A stretch of 64,000 nt of DNA from Roseibium sediminis (GTDB taxonomy: Bacteria > Pseudomonadota > Alphaproteobacteria > Rhizobiales > Stappiaceae). The stretch is from contig NZ_VXDB01000013.1 in the NCBI RefSeq assembly GCF_008711325.1, positions 1-64,000 of the forward strand, given 5' to 3'. A program made the position numbers and the translations under genes. Positions 14,822 through 23,542 of this stretch are shown in pieces (within the stretch, counting starts at the first letter, position 1; every line of letters starts with the position of its first letter). The notes below the pieces were generated by a model, which saw only the letters and a program-made list of their open reading frames with translations, was not told where the DNA came from and ran no database searches.

Positions 14822-17263
14822 TCAAGCCCTGAGGCGCTCGTTTTCCGGATCCCACAGAGGTTGATCCGGTTGGACGACGGCCTTGTGGCGTTTCCCGTAA
14901 ATTTCGATTTCCAGTTCCGTCCCCGGCGCCGCACACTCGGTGCGGACGACGCCGAGCGCGATGGATGCGTTGACGCGGTATCCCCAGTCGCCTGATGTCG
15001 ACTCCCCGACCAGCTTGTCGCCGTTCCAGATGTTGGCCATGTAGGGGGCATCGCAGTTGTCTGCGTCGACAACCAATGTGACAAACCGTTTGCTGAGACC
15101 GTTTTCGAACTCCGCTTGCAAGGCCGCCTTGCCGGGAAAGTTCTGTGGCTTGTTGAGGTTCACAAATCTGCCAAGCCCACCCTGAAACAGGGTGTAGTCC
15201 GTCGACAGATCGCCCTTCCATGCACGGTAACCCTTTTCGATGCGAAGAGAGTTGAGCGCATACATGCCAAACGGCACCGCGCCGCCGCCGAGAACCGCGT
15301 CATAAATGGTCGGCATGCCCTCGAAGCTGGCGTGGACTTCCCAGCCAAGTTCGCCGGCAAAGGAGACGCGCACCAGCATGGCGGGTTTCCCGGCAACCGT
15401 TGCCTGCTGATGGGTGAGCCATGGAAGCGACAAGTCAGCTTCTGCAATTTGGTCAAACAGTGCGCGCGACTTTGGCCCGGTCACGATCAGCGTGGTGAAT
15501 TCCCGTGTCCGGTCGACAAGGCTGAGCCCCTCGGGAAGGGCAGAATTCAACAGCTCGAAATCATGCCATTGGGCGACACCCGCGGTGATCAAGGTGAAAT
15601 CGTCCTCGCCATGGCGAAGGACCGACATCTCGGTCAGGATACGTCCGCGGTCATCCGCAAAATAGGCCAGATTGATGCGTCCGGCTTTCGGCAGCCCGCC
15701 TGTGATCTGCCCCCGAAGCCACTCTGCAGCCCCGTCGCCGCTCAAGTTGAAACGGGAGAAGCCCGGGAGATCCAGAACGCCTACGCCATCGCGAACCGCT
15801 TCACACTCTTCCCGGATTCGCTGGGCCCACGGGCCAGACCGAGCCCAGGTTTGAGTTGCTTCTTCGGACAGATCATCTCCGGGTTTTGCAAACCAGTTGG
15901 CCCGCTCCCAGCCATTGTATGGCGCCATCTGGCCGCCCAGCGCCTTGACCTTGTCATGCATCGGCGAAACCTTGCGATCGCGCCCTGTCGGCCAGACATG
16001 CTTGGTGAAATGCATCGCATATTCATGGCCGTAAACTTCCATGGCCTTGTCGATGCAATATTGCCGGTCGGTATAGTCCGTGTAGCGGCGGGGATCGACG
16101 GACCACATGTCCCATTCGGTCCGGCCATGCATGACCCATTCTGCCGCAACCTTGCCGCCGCCTCCGCCCTGCGCGATCCCGAAGGTAAAGGAGTGGGCGT
16201 CAAAGGCATTGGGAACGCCGGGCATCGGCCCGATCATCGGGAGACCGTCCGGTGCATAGGGGATCGGGCCATTGATGTTCTTGCTCACGCCCTGCGTACC
16301 CAACAGCGGCACACGGGCCATCGCGTCCTCAATGTACCATTCAAGCCGGTCCAGATCGTCCGGATAGAGCTGGAAACTGAAGTCATCCGGCATCGGATCG
16401 CTGGCTGATATCCATTCGGCCCGGCAGCCCCGTTCATAGGGCCCAAGGTTGAGACCGGATGTTTCCTGCCGCAGATAATAGGACGTGTCGACATCGCGTA
16501 GCAGCGGCAACTTGCGCCCGTTGGCCTTGCTCCAGGCCTCGATTTCCGGGATCGGTTCGGTCAGGAAATACTGGTGGCTCATGACAATCGCCGGGACCGG
16601 CCGCCCGCCAAAGGGGATGAACCACTCACCGACCCGAGGCGCATAATAGCCTGCGGCGTTGACCACATATTCGCAGCGAATGCTGCCCTGCTCGGTGTGA
16701 ACGATCCACTCGCCGTTTTGACGGTCGACGCCAGTCGCCGGTGCAAATCGGACGATCTTTGCCCCAAGGTTCCGGGCGCGGCGGGCAAGCGCCTGCGTCA
16801 CCTGTGCCGGGTCAATATCGCCGTCGAGCGGGTCCCAGAGACCGCCTTCCAGTTCGTGGATTTCCATGAAGGGATGGCGCGCCTGCAGTTCTTCGGGCGT
16901 ACACATTTCCATAGTAAGGCCCATGTGCCGCGCCATTCCGGCAACACGCTCGAATTCCATCATGCGCTCGTGGCTGTGGGCGAGACGAACAGACCCGGAG
17001 ACATGATAGTTGATCGGATAATCGGGATCGGCAGCCAGCTCGCGATACAGCTCAAGGCCATAGCGCTGCATGTTCATGACACCATAGCCGGTCGAAAAAG
17101 TCGGACAATTCCCGGCTGCATGCCATGTCGACCCTGCGGTGAGCTCGTTCTTTTCCAGAAGGACGCAGTCGGTCCAGCCTTCCTTGGCCAGATGATACAA
17201 GGTGGAAACACCGACGATCCCGCCGCCGATGATGACGACCCGTGCAGTAGATGGAAGAGACAT
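14822..17263 (-). CDS. Dimethylglycine/sarcosine dehydrogenase-like flavoprotein with GcvT domain (copy 1)
   Basis: An 813-residue protein of the same two-domain design as the gene at 10756-13197. The FAD dinucleotide motif is at residues 11-20, the covalent-flavin-type 'TAGSTWHAAG' ends at residue 50, and the GcvT domain fills the C-terminal half. The central segment differs from the paralog: 'GGGGGKVAAEWVMHGRTEWD' here against 'GGAGMALAEWMDSG' there. The two are therefore diverged paralogs, probably with different N-methyl substrates, not a recent duplication. It follows the XRE-cupin gene by 24 bp and precedes the MttB-family gene by 33 bp. Confidence 0.82.
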   Translation of the reverse strand: MSLPSTARVVIIGGGIVGVSTLYHLAKEGWTDCVLLEKNELTAGSTWHAAGNCPTFSTGYGVMNMQRYGLELYRELAADPDYPINYHVSGSVRLAHSHERMMEFERVAGMARHMGLTMEMCTPEELQARHPFMEIHELEGGLWDPLDGDIDPAQVTQALARRARNLGAKIVRFAPATGVDRQNGEWIVHTEQGSIRCEYVVNAAGYYAPRVGEWFIPFGGRPVPAIVMSHQYFLTEPIPEIEAWSKANGRKLPLLRDVDTSYYLRQETSGLNLGPYERGCRAEWISASDPMPDDFSFQLYPDDLDRLEWYIEDAMARVPLLGTQGVSKNINGPIPYAPDGLPMIGPMPGVPNAFDAHSFTFGIAQGGGGGKVAAEWVMHGRTEWDMWSVDPRRYTDYTDRQYCIDKAMEVYGHEYAMHFTKHVWPTGRDRKVSPMHDKVKALGGQMAPYNGWERANWFAKPGDDLSEEATQTWARSGPWAQRIREECEAVRDGVGVLDLPGFSRFNLSGDGAAEWLRGQITGGLPKAGRINLAYFADDRGRILTEMSVLRHGEDDFTLITAGVAQWHDFELLNSALPEGLSLVDRTREFTTLIVTGPKSRALFDQIAEADLSLPWLTHQQATVAGKPAMLVRVSFAGELGWEVHASFEGMPTIYDAVLGGGAVPFGMYALNSLRIEKGYRAWKGDLSTDYTLFQGGLGRFVNLNKPQNFPGKAALQAEFENGLSKRFVTLVVDADNCDAPYMANIWNGDKLVGESTSGDWGYRVNASIALGVVRTECAAPGTELEIEIYGKRHKAVVQPDQPLWDPENERLRA

Positions 17264-17287
17264 GTAGGCTCCCTCTCCAGAGCTTTG

Positions 17288-17845
17288 TCAGTATACCGGC
17301 GGCGAAATGACCCAGATCGCCACAGCCGGTTCCGAATATGGATTTTCCCAGCGAAACGAAGCATCGCGAATGCGAAAGCTGTCTCCCGCCTCGATGGTGA
17401 AGACATCATCGTTCAGCCAGATATCGAGCTTGCCCGAGACCAGATAGGCCACTTCCTGCGTGGGCCGGCGCGTCATTTCCCTTCGCGCAGATCCTGGCTG
17501 GAAAGTGGAATGGATCATCTCGAAACTGTCTGTCAGGTCCGGCGAGATCAGGGTTTCCACGAGCCCCCGGTCGCGCTCGCCGATCACCCGCCTCGCGCTG
17601 GCGCGCACCACGCGTCCACGTTCGTTTTCCGGCGCGACTGCGTTCCCGAAGAAAAGCGAAAGGGGAACCTCGAAGACATCGGCGATCAGGCGCAGATCCG
17701 ACATGCGGGGAATGGAAATGTCCCGTTCGACCTGTGACAACCAGCCGACAGACCGACCCAGTCTTTGTGCCAATTCCTCAAGCGTGACCTTTCGCGCTGT
17801 TCTGAGCGCGCGCAGGTCTTCGCCAAGGCTGTTGGTTTCTGTCAT
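17288..17845 (-). CDS. XRE-family regulator with C-terminal cupin domain
   Basis: A protein of about 185 residues. The helix-turn-helix is at the N-terminus ('LGEDLRALRTARKVTLEELA' then 'RSVGWLSQVERD') and a small-molecule-binding cupin is at the C-terminus ('VAYLVSGKLDIWLNDD', 'IEAGDSFRIRD'). Regulators of this layout (PuuR-like) commonly sense amines, amino acids or betaines. The ATG at 17845 (MTETN) is chosen over one 12 codons upstream because the family usually starts close to the HTH. It is the first gene of the operon that continues into the flavoprotein and MttB-family genes. A long inverted repeat lies just upstream, suggesting autoregulation. Confidence 0.82.
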   Translation of the reverse strand: MTETNSLGEDLRALRTARKVTLEELAQRLGRSVGWLSQVERDISIPRMSDLRLIADVFEVPLSLFFGNAVAPENERGRVVRASARRVIGERDRGLVETLISPDLTDSFEMIHSTFQPGSARREMTRRPTQEVAYLVSGKLDIWLNDDVFTIEAGDSFRIRDASFRWENPYSEPAVAIWVISPPVY

Positions 17846-17884
17846 GAATGGCCGCCATGAAATTTTGGCCATTTTTTTCACGTA

Positions 17885-17913
17885 TGATGAAAATCACAAG
17901 ATGATTTTCATCA
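17885..17913. promoter_or_regulatory. Long inverted repeat upstream of the XRE-cupin gene, probable operator
   Basis: TGATGAAAATCA (17885-17896) and its exact reverse complement TGATTTTCATCA (17902-17913) are separated by 5 bp. The 29-bp element lies about 40 bp upstream of the chosen start, in an AT-rich promoter region. A dimeric HTH regulator, most simply the XRE-cupin protein itself, is the likely ligand. Confidence 0.6.
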
Positions 17914-18031
17914 ATGTCGTTTTTCAAACAGTTTTCGACGCTTTCATAAAGAAAATCGTCCGGTGCACAAAAGTGTCTCCGTGACACTCCGCTGCGGGAT
18001 TTTGTGGTGGAACCACCGCGCATGATTGCAC

Positions 18032-18064
18032 AAAAAAGCGGGGCGACAGTTCCTGCCACCCCGC
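18032..18064 (-). terminator. Intrinsic terminator of the glutamine-synthetase-like operon
   Basis: On the minus strand a 12-bp stem (GCGGGGTGGCAG with CTGTCGCCCCGC, two G-U pairs) closes a GAA loop and is followed directly by six T (18032-18037). It lies 44 bp after the stop of the glutamine-synthetase-like gene and separates that operon from the XRE-cupin operon. Confidence 0.85.
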
Positions 18065-18108
18065 ATTCTATCCGGCTTCACCCAATTGATGGTCAGCGAT
18101 CGCGCCCG

Positions 18109-19503
18109 TCAGACCGTATGCATGTAGAGATCATAATCAAGCTCGGACACTGTTCTTGCAACGCGCGCATATTCGGCGGCTTTCACGGCCGTGAAGGTGC
18201 GGTGCATGTCCTCGCCCAAAGCATCTTTCAGGAAAGATGATGCCTTGGCGGCCTCGATGGCAGAACGCCAGTCACGCGGCATGTCCGCATCCTGGCCCTC
18301 AGCATATCCGTTCCCGGTCGTTTCTTCCCCGGGATCAATCTGATGCTTCAGACCATGGCGGATGGCAGCCAAAATGGTTGCCCCGACAAGATAGGGATTG
18401 GCGTCCACACCCGCCGGCCTGTGTTCGATCCGCCGGGCCGTAATGGAACCAGCGGGAATGCGCAGGGCGACAGATCGGTTGTTGACACCCCAGCTTGTTG
18501 AGACCGGGGCATAGGACTGGCTGGTAAAGCGGCGCCAGCTGTTTGCATGGGGAGCAAAGACCAGCATGGATTCAGCCATGGTCGCCTTCATGCCGCCGAG
18601 GGCATTCAGCAGGCGGGGATTCCATGTGCCCGGTTCGGCTTCGATGAACAGGTTTTCGCCCGCCTTGTTTTGAAGCGAGACATGAAAATGCATGCCCGAC
18701 CCCGCATAGCGCTCGATCGGCTTGGCCATGAAACAAGCCGTGACGCCAAAGCGACGGGCGGTCAGCCGCACGATGCGCTTCAGCCGAACGAGATCATCCG
18801 CAGCTTCCAGAACGTTGGTGCGATAGTGCAGTGTCAGCTCGTACTGGCCCGGCGCGTATTCGGAAATCACGGTCTCCGCGCGGATGCCCGCTTTAGCTGC
18901 GGCAGCATAAACCTCGGAGAACAACGGCTCCATGCCGTGCAGGTGATCAACGGAATAGACTTCGGTCTTGGAAGACCGGCGACCGTCCAGAACGGCATCC
19001 GCCGGACGAACCCGGCCTTCTGCGCCCCTGTCGTTGGCCAGCAGAAAGAATTCCAGCTCAAATGCGCCGGCCGGATAGAGCCCTTCCGCCGCCATGGCCT
19101 CGACCTGTCTCACCAGCGCATGACGCGGGTCAGACGTCATCGGAGCACCTTCCAGCGTGTAGAGCGACAGGAAGACTTCCCCCCGTGGCGGGTTAGTGCC
19201 GTGGAGCGGCACAAGCGATCCGGGGATCGGCCACGCGCGAAGGTCTCCGTCCCCCTGATCCCATATCAGGCCGGTCTCGTCGACATCCTCGCCGCAGATA
19301 TCAAGCCCAAGGATCGAGATCGGCAGATGACGGCCAGACGTGTAGATCGACAGCAATTCATGCCGCCGGATGATCTTCCCCCGGCCAATGCCATTGCTGT
19401 CATGCAGAATGATGTCGAAGGCCTCAATGTCCGGATGGGCCGCAAGGAAGGCTTCCGCCTTTGCCACAGTCGCGCCGGACGGGCATGCAATTTCACCACT
19501 CAT
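18109..19503 (-). CDS. Glutamine synthetase family protein (gamma-glutamyl-amide ligase type)
   Basis: A 464-residue GS-fold protein. It has a beta-Grasp N-terminal domain ('FDIILHDSNGIGRGKIIRRHE' near residue 30) and a catalytic domain with 'FELEFFLL' near 145, 'SGMHFHVSLQNKAGENLF' near 270 and 'VALRIPAGS' near 345. Its start overlaps the aminotransferase stop by 4 bp (ATGA). It resembles catabolic gamma-glutamyl ligases (PuuA, gamma-glutamylmethylamide synthetase) more than housekeeping GlnA by context: no ntr genes, an amine-catabolism neighbourhood and coupling to an aminotransferase. It would then ligate glutamate to an amine using ATP. The amine is unknown. Confidence 0.75.
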   Translation of the reverse strand: MSGEIACPSGATVAKAEAFLAAHPDIEAFDIILHDSNGIGRGKIIRRHELLSIYTSGRHLPISILGLDICGEDVDETGLIWDQGDGDLRAWPIPGSLVPLHGTNPPRGEVFLSLYTLEGAPMTSDPRHALVRQVEAMAAEGLYPAGAFELEFFLLANDRGAEGRVRPADAVLDGRRSSKTEVYSVDHLHGMEPLFSEVYAAAAKAGIRAETVISEYAPGQYELTLHYRTNVLEAADDLVRLKRIVRLTARRFGVTACFMAKPIERYAGSGMHFHVSLQNKAGENLFIEAEPGTWNPRLLNALGGMKATMAESMLVFAPHANSWRRFTSQSYAPVSTSWGVNNRSVALRIPAGSITARRIEHRPAGVDANPYLVGATILAAIRHGLKHQIDPGEETTGNGYAEGQDADMPRDWRSAIEAAKASSFLKDALGEDMHRTFTAVKAAEYARVARTVSELDYDLYMHTV

Positions 19504-20876
19504 GCAAGAAGCTCCGAGGTAACATCATCAAATGCGGCAATCAGCCTGTCGATCTGTGCGTTGGACGTCGCCGGACTGACAAGCATCATGTTGTGGAACG
19601 GCGCGATCAGGCAGCCCCTGTTGACGAGCGCCAGATGCAGGGCCCGTTCGAGTGCCGGTTTGTGGGCTATGTAACTTTCCGAACCGTTACGCAGCAAGGT
19701 CGGGTGGCAGACAAACTCCACCCGCGCACCGACCCGCACCACATGCCACGGCAATTCTTTTTTGGCGATCACGGCCTGAAGCCCGTTAGAGAGCCGTTCG
19801 GCCCCTTTTTCCATATGGGCATAGTTTTCTGGGGTCATGACTTCGGAAAGGTTTGCCCGCATGGCCGCGAATTGCAGGGGGTTGGCAGAGAGTGTTGTCC
19901 CAATCCCGGAAAAGCCGGAAGGTCGGACCTCATCATAGGCGCGGAAACGCTGCGCCACAGCCTCGCTCATCCCCCAGATGGAGGCTGGCAGCCCACCGGC
20001 CACCGGCTTTCCGGCAACGAACATGTCCGGTTCCAGGCCATGGGTGCGCGTATAGCCGCCAAGGCCGGAGGATATGGTGTGGGTTTCGTCGATGATCAGC
20101 AGAACATCGTGCTTGCGCGTCAACCGGCGCAGTTCGTGATGATATCCCGGATCCGGCAGCACCATGCAGCAATTGGTCATGACCGGTTCGGCCAGAACCG
20201 CAGCAACATCACCTTCCGCCAAAGCGGCTTCAAGCGCGGCAAGATCGTTGAATTCGATCACCTTCGAAGTCTGCGAAAGGTCTGCTACCTGTCCCACAAG
20301 AGCCGGGCGCTCCACTGTCCTGCCGTCGACATTGCGCACCAGCGCGTCATCCACCGCGCCGTGATAGCAGGCCGCAAAAAACAGCACCCTTGGCTTTCCA
20401 GTGACAGCGCGGGCAATCCGCATGGCGAACCGGTTGGCATCAGACGCAGTGGTGGCGATCTGCCAGCGGAACGGACCGAATTTCTCGGTCAGCAACGCGC
20501 CAACCTCCAATGCATCCTCGGTTGGCAGCATGTAGGTCAGACCACGCGATGCCTGCTCCGCAATCGCCTTGGCAACCGGTTCCGGCGAATGGCCGAACAT
20601 CGATCCGGTGTCACCCAGACAGAAATCGTCCAGTTCGTTGCCATCAATGTCCACAAGGGTCGCGCCCTGCGCCTTCTCGACAAGGATGGGAAAGGGCTGC
20701 GGCCAGTCCTTCATCCAGAGCATGGGTACATTGTCGAGAAACCCTGAATTTCGTGCTTCCAGGCGTGCCCGACTTTTCGGGCGTTTTACAACATACCGCG
20801 CGGTTTCGCTTTCGAAGACTTCGGCGATACGTCCGGGCTCGACCCCCGCCACCTTTTCCCCAGCCATATCCGACAT
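19500..20876 (-). CDS. Class III PLP-dependent aminotransferase (glutamate-1-semialdehyde aminomutase-like)
   Basis: A 458-residue fold-type I PLP enzyme of class III. The active-site lysine segment is 'DMFVAGKPVAGG' near residue 285, preceded by 'LLIIDETHTISSGLGGY' (Asp-Glu holding the pyridine N). Further signatures are 'DIDGNELDDFCLGDTGSMFGH' and 'ATTASDANRFAMRIARA'. It is first in a two-gene operon with the glutamine-synthetase-like gene. HemL function is unlikely: HemL is usually shorter (about 430 residues) and not paired with such a ligase. Members of this branch include omega-amino acid and beta-amino acid transaminases, and I cannot name the substrate. Confidence 0.78.
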   Translation of the reverse strand: MSDMAGEKVAGVEPGRIAEVFESETARYVVKRPKSRARLEARNSGFLDNVPMLWMKDWPQPFPILVEKAQGATLVDIDGNELDDFCLGDTGSMFGHSPEPVAKAIAEQASRGLTYMLPTEDALEVGALLTEKFGPFRWQIATTASDANRFAMRIARAVTGKPRVLFFAACYHGAVDDALVRNVDGRTVERPALVGQVADLSQTSKVIEFNDLAALEAALAEGDVAAVLAEPVMTNCCMVLPDPGYHHELRRLTRKHDVLLIIDETHTISSGLGGYTRTHGLEPDMFVAGKPVAGGLPASIWGMSEAVAQRFRAYDEVRPSGFSGIGTTLSANPLQFAAMRANLSEVMTPENYAHMEKGAERLSNGLQAVIAKKELPWHVVRVGARVEFVCHPTLLRNGSESYIAHKPALERALHLALVNRGCLIAPFHNMMLVSPATSNAQIDRLIAAFDDVTSELLA

Positions 20877-21588
20877 GACCTGACAAACTCCGCAAAAAGC
20901 GCGCTGCGCCTCACACTTGGGTTCAAAATCCCGCGCAAATTATAATGTGATCACATTTTTTGCCAGCGGAAATTCGAATAGAGGACGCGAGGTGGCAAGC
21001 CTCCACAGGTTCATCAAGAACCAATCAGATCGAAAAGGGTACGACACATCAACCACGAGGCAGGGCCCACCAAGGGCGCGCGCGTATCAGCCTGGTAACC
21101 CCACACAAGATCAGGGCAATGTGATCACGAGACAAACATGCGCGTACTGCCAGGGATAAGGAGGCTGCTCGCGGAAGAGAGGGCGACTCAGCAACACGCA
21201 TACAACGCACGTACATGATGGCCGTTATGCATTTAATGAAAGGAATGGCGCACCCGACAGGATAGAGGTGGCCGTTTGCGATTGTAAAACTTCAGATATT
21301 TTCCGACTGACGTTCGAGTTCGCCCAAGGCCTTCGTATGCTTAGAAACAGACCTTTGAACCGATGCTGTGGATGCCCTCCGAGCGGCATCTTGTATGCCA
21401 TGATGGTTCCATCGACCCTTTCGGTGTATGTATTGATGACGGGATCAGCACGTTGGCGCTCCGCAATCAAATTTCACGCTCAGATTGCGTTTGGCAAGTC
21501 GGCCAGCAGGTTCTCTCATGCGCTGCCGAACCTTGTCGGTTCTTACTTCGATCGGACAAGCGCCAACAACATGCTGCGTGAATTATTT
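20877..21588. other. 712-bp intergenic region with a repeated operator-like element
   Basis: Between the aminotransferase operon start and the stop of the second TRAP operon I find no gene of a known family. Short frames exist on the minus strand (for example 21225-21470, 81 codons) but lack a ribosome binding site and recognisable motifs. The part near 20940 is AT-rich and probably carries the promoter of the aminotransferase operon. The rest may be decayed coding sequence, but I cannot identify it. Confidence 0.45.
20944..20957. promoter_or_regulatory. Perfect 14-bp palindrome upstream of the aminotransferase operon
   Basis: AATGTGATCACATT is a perfect inverted repeat 68 bp upstream of the aminotransferase start. 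The first 11 bases recur at 21118-21128. Two copies about 174 bp apart suggest cooperative binding of one dimeric regulator. The half-site TGTGA also resembles CRP/FNR half-sites, but without their usual 4-6 bp spacer. Confidence 0.5.
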
Positions 21589-22899
21589 TTAGCCCGGACC
21601 TTGCCGGATATTGTTTGGCAGCCATGTTGCTATTTCCGGGAAGGCGATCAGCACGAACACCATCAGCACCATGATCAGAAACATCGGGATTCCCGCACGT
21701 GCGATGAAGCCCATTTCATGATTGGTCATCCCCTGCAGAACGAAGAGGTTGAACCCGATCGGGGGCGTGATCTGGGCCATTTCGACAACCACAACAATGA
21801 AAATACCGAACCATATCAGATCGATACCCGCCTGCCGCACCATGGGCTCCACCACCGCCATGGTCAGCACGACGGAGGAAATCCCGTCCAGGAACATGCC
21901 AAGGATGATGTAGAACACCAAAAGCGCCATCAGGAGTTCGAACCGGGATAGCTCCATTTGCGCAATAAGGTCCGCTAACCCGCGTGGCAGTCCGGTGAAC
22001 CCCATCGAAAGCGACAGGAATGCTGCGCCAGCGAGGATCAACGCAATCATCGCGGAGGTTCGGGTTGCCCCCATCAGGCTTTCAGAGAAGGTTTTCCAGC
22101 TGAGCGAGCCCTGGCTTGCTGCCAGTATCAGGCTACCGATAACGCCAAAGGCCGCGGCCTCTGTTGCCGTTGCGAATCCGAGATACATCGACCCGATGAC
22201 AAGCACGATCAGAAGAATGACGGGAAGCAGAAAGCGTGAGTTTTGGATCTTTTCCCTGAAGCTCATTCCCGGCTCGATGGTCGGGTTCCAATTCTTCGAC
22301 ACCTTGGACATGATTGCCACATAGGCCATGAACATGCCGGCCAACACGAGACCTGGCAAAATTCCGGCGAAGAACAGTTTGGAAATGGATTCATTGATCG
22401 TGACCCCATAGACGATCAGGGTCAAAGACGGCGGGATCATCAAGCCGAGCGTCGCCGCACCGGCCAGTGTGCCGATCACCATCGTTTCCGGGTAATTTCG
22501 CTTTCGCAGTTCCGGTATCGACATCTTTCCAACGGTTGTCAGCGTGGCCGCGCTTGAACCCGAAACTGCGGCAAAAACCGTGCACCCAACAATGTTGGTG
22601 TGCACCAGCCCGCCCGGCAAACCGGCCATCCACGGGCTCAGACCCCGAAACATGTCTTCCGATAGTCGCGTTCGATAGAGGATTTCGCCCATCCAGATAA
22701 ACAGCGGCAATGCCGTCAATGTCCAGCTGGAGGAGGAGGACCATATGGTCGTCAGCATAACATCGCCGACCGGCCTGCTCGTGAACAGCTCCATGCCAAC
22801 CCAAGCGACTCCCATGAGCGCCAACCCGACCCAGACGCCGCTGCCGAGCAACACAAAGAGAACAAAGAGAAACAGGATGATGATCGAGAAGTCTTCCAT
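21589..22899 (-). CDS. dctM: TRAP transporter large permease subunit (DctM), second system
   Basis: A 436-residue polytopic membrane protein of the DctM family. Typical segments are 'TLTALPLFIWMGEILYRTRLS' near residue 60, 'CTVFAAVSGSSAATLTTVGKM' near 105 and 'ITPPIGFNLFVLQGMTNHEMG' near 385. It is the last gene of the operon that starts with the enolase-superfamily enzyme. No terminator hairpin with a T-tract was found directly after the stop. The two DctM proteins in this window are clearly different sequences, so the operons are not duplicates. Confidence 0.85.
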   Translation of the reverse strand: MEDFSIIILFLFVLFVLLGSGVWVGLALMGVAWVGMELFTSRPVGDVMLTTIWSSSSSWTLTALPLFIWMGEILYRTRLSEDMFRGLSPWMAGLPGGLVHTNIVGCTVFAAVSGSSAATLTTVGKMSIPELRKRNYPETMVIGTLAGAATLGLMIPPSLTLIVYGVTINESISKLFFAGILPGLVLAGMFMAYVAIMSKVSKNWNPTIEPGMSFREKIQNSRFLLPVILLIVLVIGSMYLGFATATEAAAFGVIGSLILAASQGSLSWKTFSESLMGATRTSAMIALILAGAAFLSLSMGFTGLPRGLADLIAQMELSRFELLMALLVFYIILGMFLDGISSVVLTMAVVEPMVRQAGIDLIWFGIFIVVVVEMAQITPPIGFNLFVLQGMTNHEMGFIARAGIPMFLIMVLMVFVLIAFPEIATWLPNNIRQGPG

Positions 22900-22904
22900 G
22901 GCGC

Positions 22905-23438
22905 TTACTCCCCGAAACTCTGGTCAACAAGATCGCGATTGATCCTGTGTCGGCCGTCAAACAACAGATGAACAAGGTGATCCGTCAGCGCAATTGCCAT
23001 GATGATTGCCCCGGCCAGCATGAAGGACTGGGGGATCCACAAGGGCGTACGGTCCTGTCCCTGACTTATATCGTTGATCAGAATGGAGAAATTCACAAAG
23101 CGCCAGCCGAACCACACAAAGTACCACATGATCACTGCGCTGATGCCGAAGCACCAGACATCGATCCAGCGCGCCACTTTTGCCGGAACGGCATGCAGCA
23201 GGATGGAAACGCGGATGTGGCAACCTCTGTTCAGGGCATTTGCGAAGGCGAGAAAGGATGCCGCCGCCATGAAGTATCCAGCATATTCGGGGATACCAGG
23301 CGCGACTTCACCAATCCAGCGCGCGAGCATTTGCAGAACAATGAGAACCAGAATTGCGATCAGGCAAATAGCCGCAAGAACACCAGCTGCCAGATACAGA
23401 AAGTCAAGCCCGGACCGGAGCTTTCTGAGCGTCCCCAT
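22905..23438 (-). CDS. dctQ: TRAP transporter small permease subunit (DctQ), second system
   Basis: A 177-residue protein with four predicted helices. The start MGTLRK is chosen at 23438; an open frame continues about 68 codons further up but is rich in Arg and lacks hydrophobic character, so it is not real protein. The conserved 'NRGCHIRVSILL' segment near residue 70 matches the DctQ 'GHIRVD' region. It is 5 bp from dctM. Confidence 0.8.
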   Translation of the reverse strand: MGTLRKLRSGLDFLYLAAGVLAAICLIAILVLIVLQMLARWIGEVAPGIPEYAGYFMAAASFLAFANALNRGCHIRVSILLHAVPAKVARWIDVWCFGISAVIMWYFVWFGWRFVNFSILINDISQGQDRTPLWIPQSFMLAGAIIMAIALTDHLVHLLFDGRHRINRDLVDQSFGE

Positions 23439-23542
23439 AATACCCCCCACGTGTGTTTCTTGTTGCCTGCCGGAGAACTGTTTGAGACCGCGGGCGAACC
23501 CGGCGGATCCATTTTGCAGCAGGAAATGATCTTCATGGAATC

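Noticed and set aside
15116-16408. 430-codon plus-strand open frame opposite the DMGDH-like gene
   Set aside because: Antisense shadow of the flavoprotein gene with no recognisable domain.
19500-20876. HemL (glutamate-1-semialdehyde aminomutase)
   Set aside because: Similarity is at fold level; the gene is coupled to a GS-like ligase in a catabolic setting and alphaproteobacteria make 5-aminolevulinate with HemA (ALAS), not HemL.
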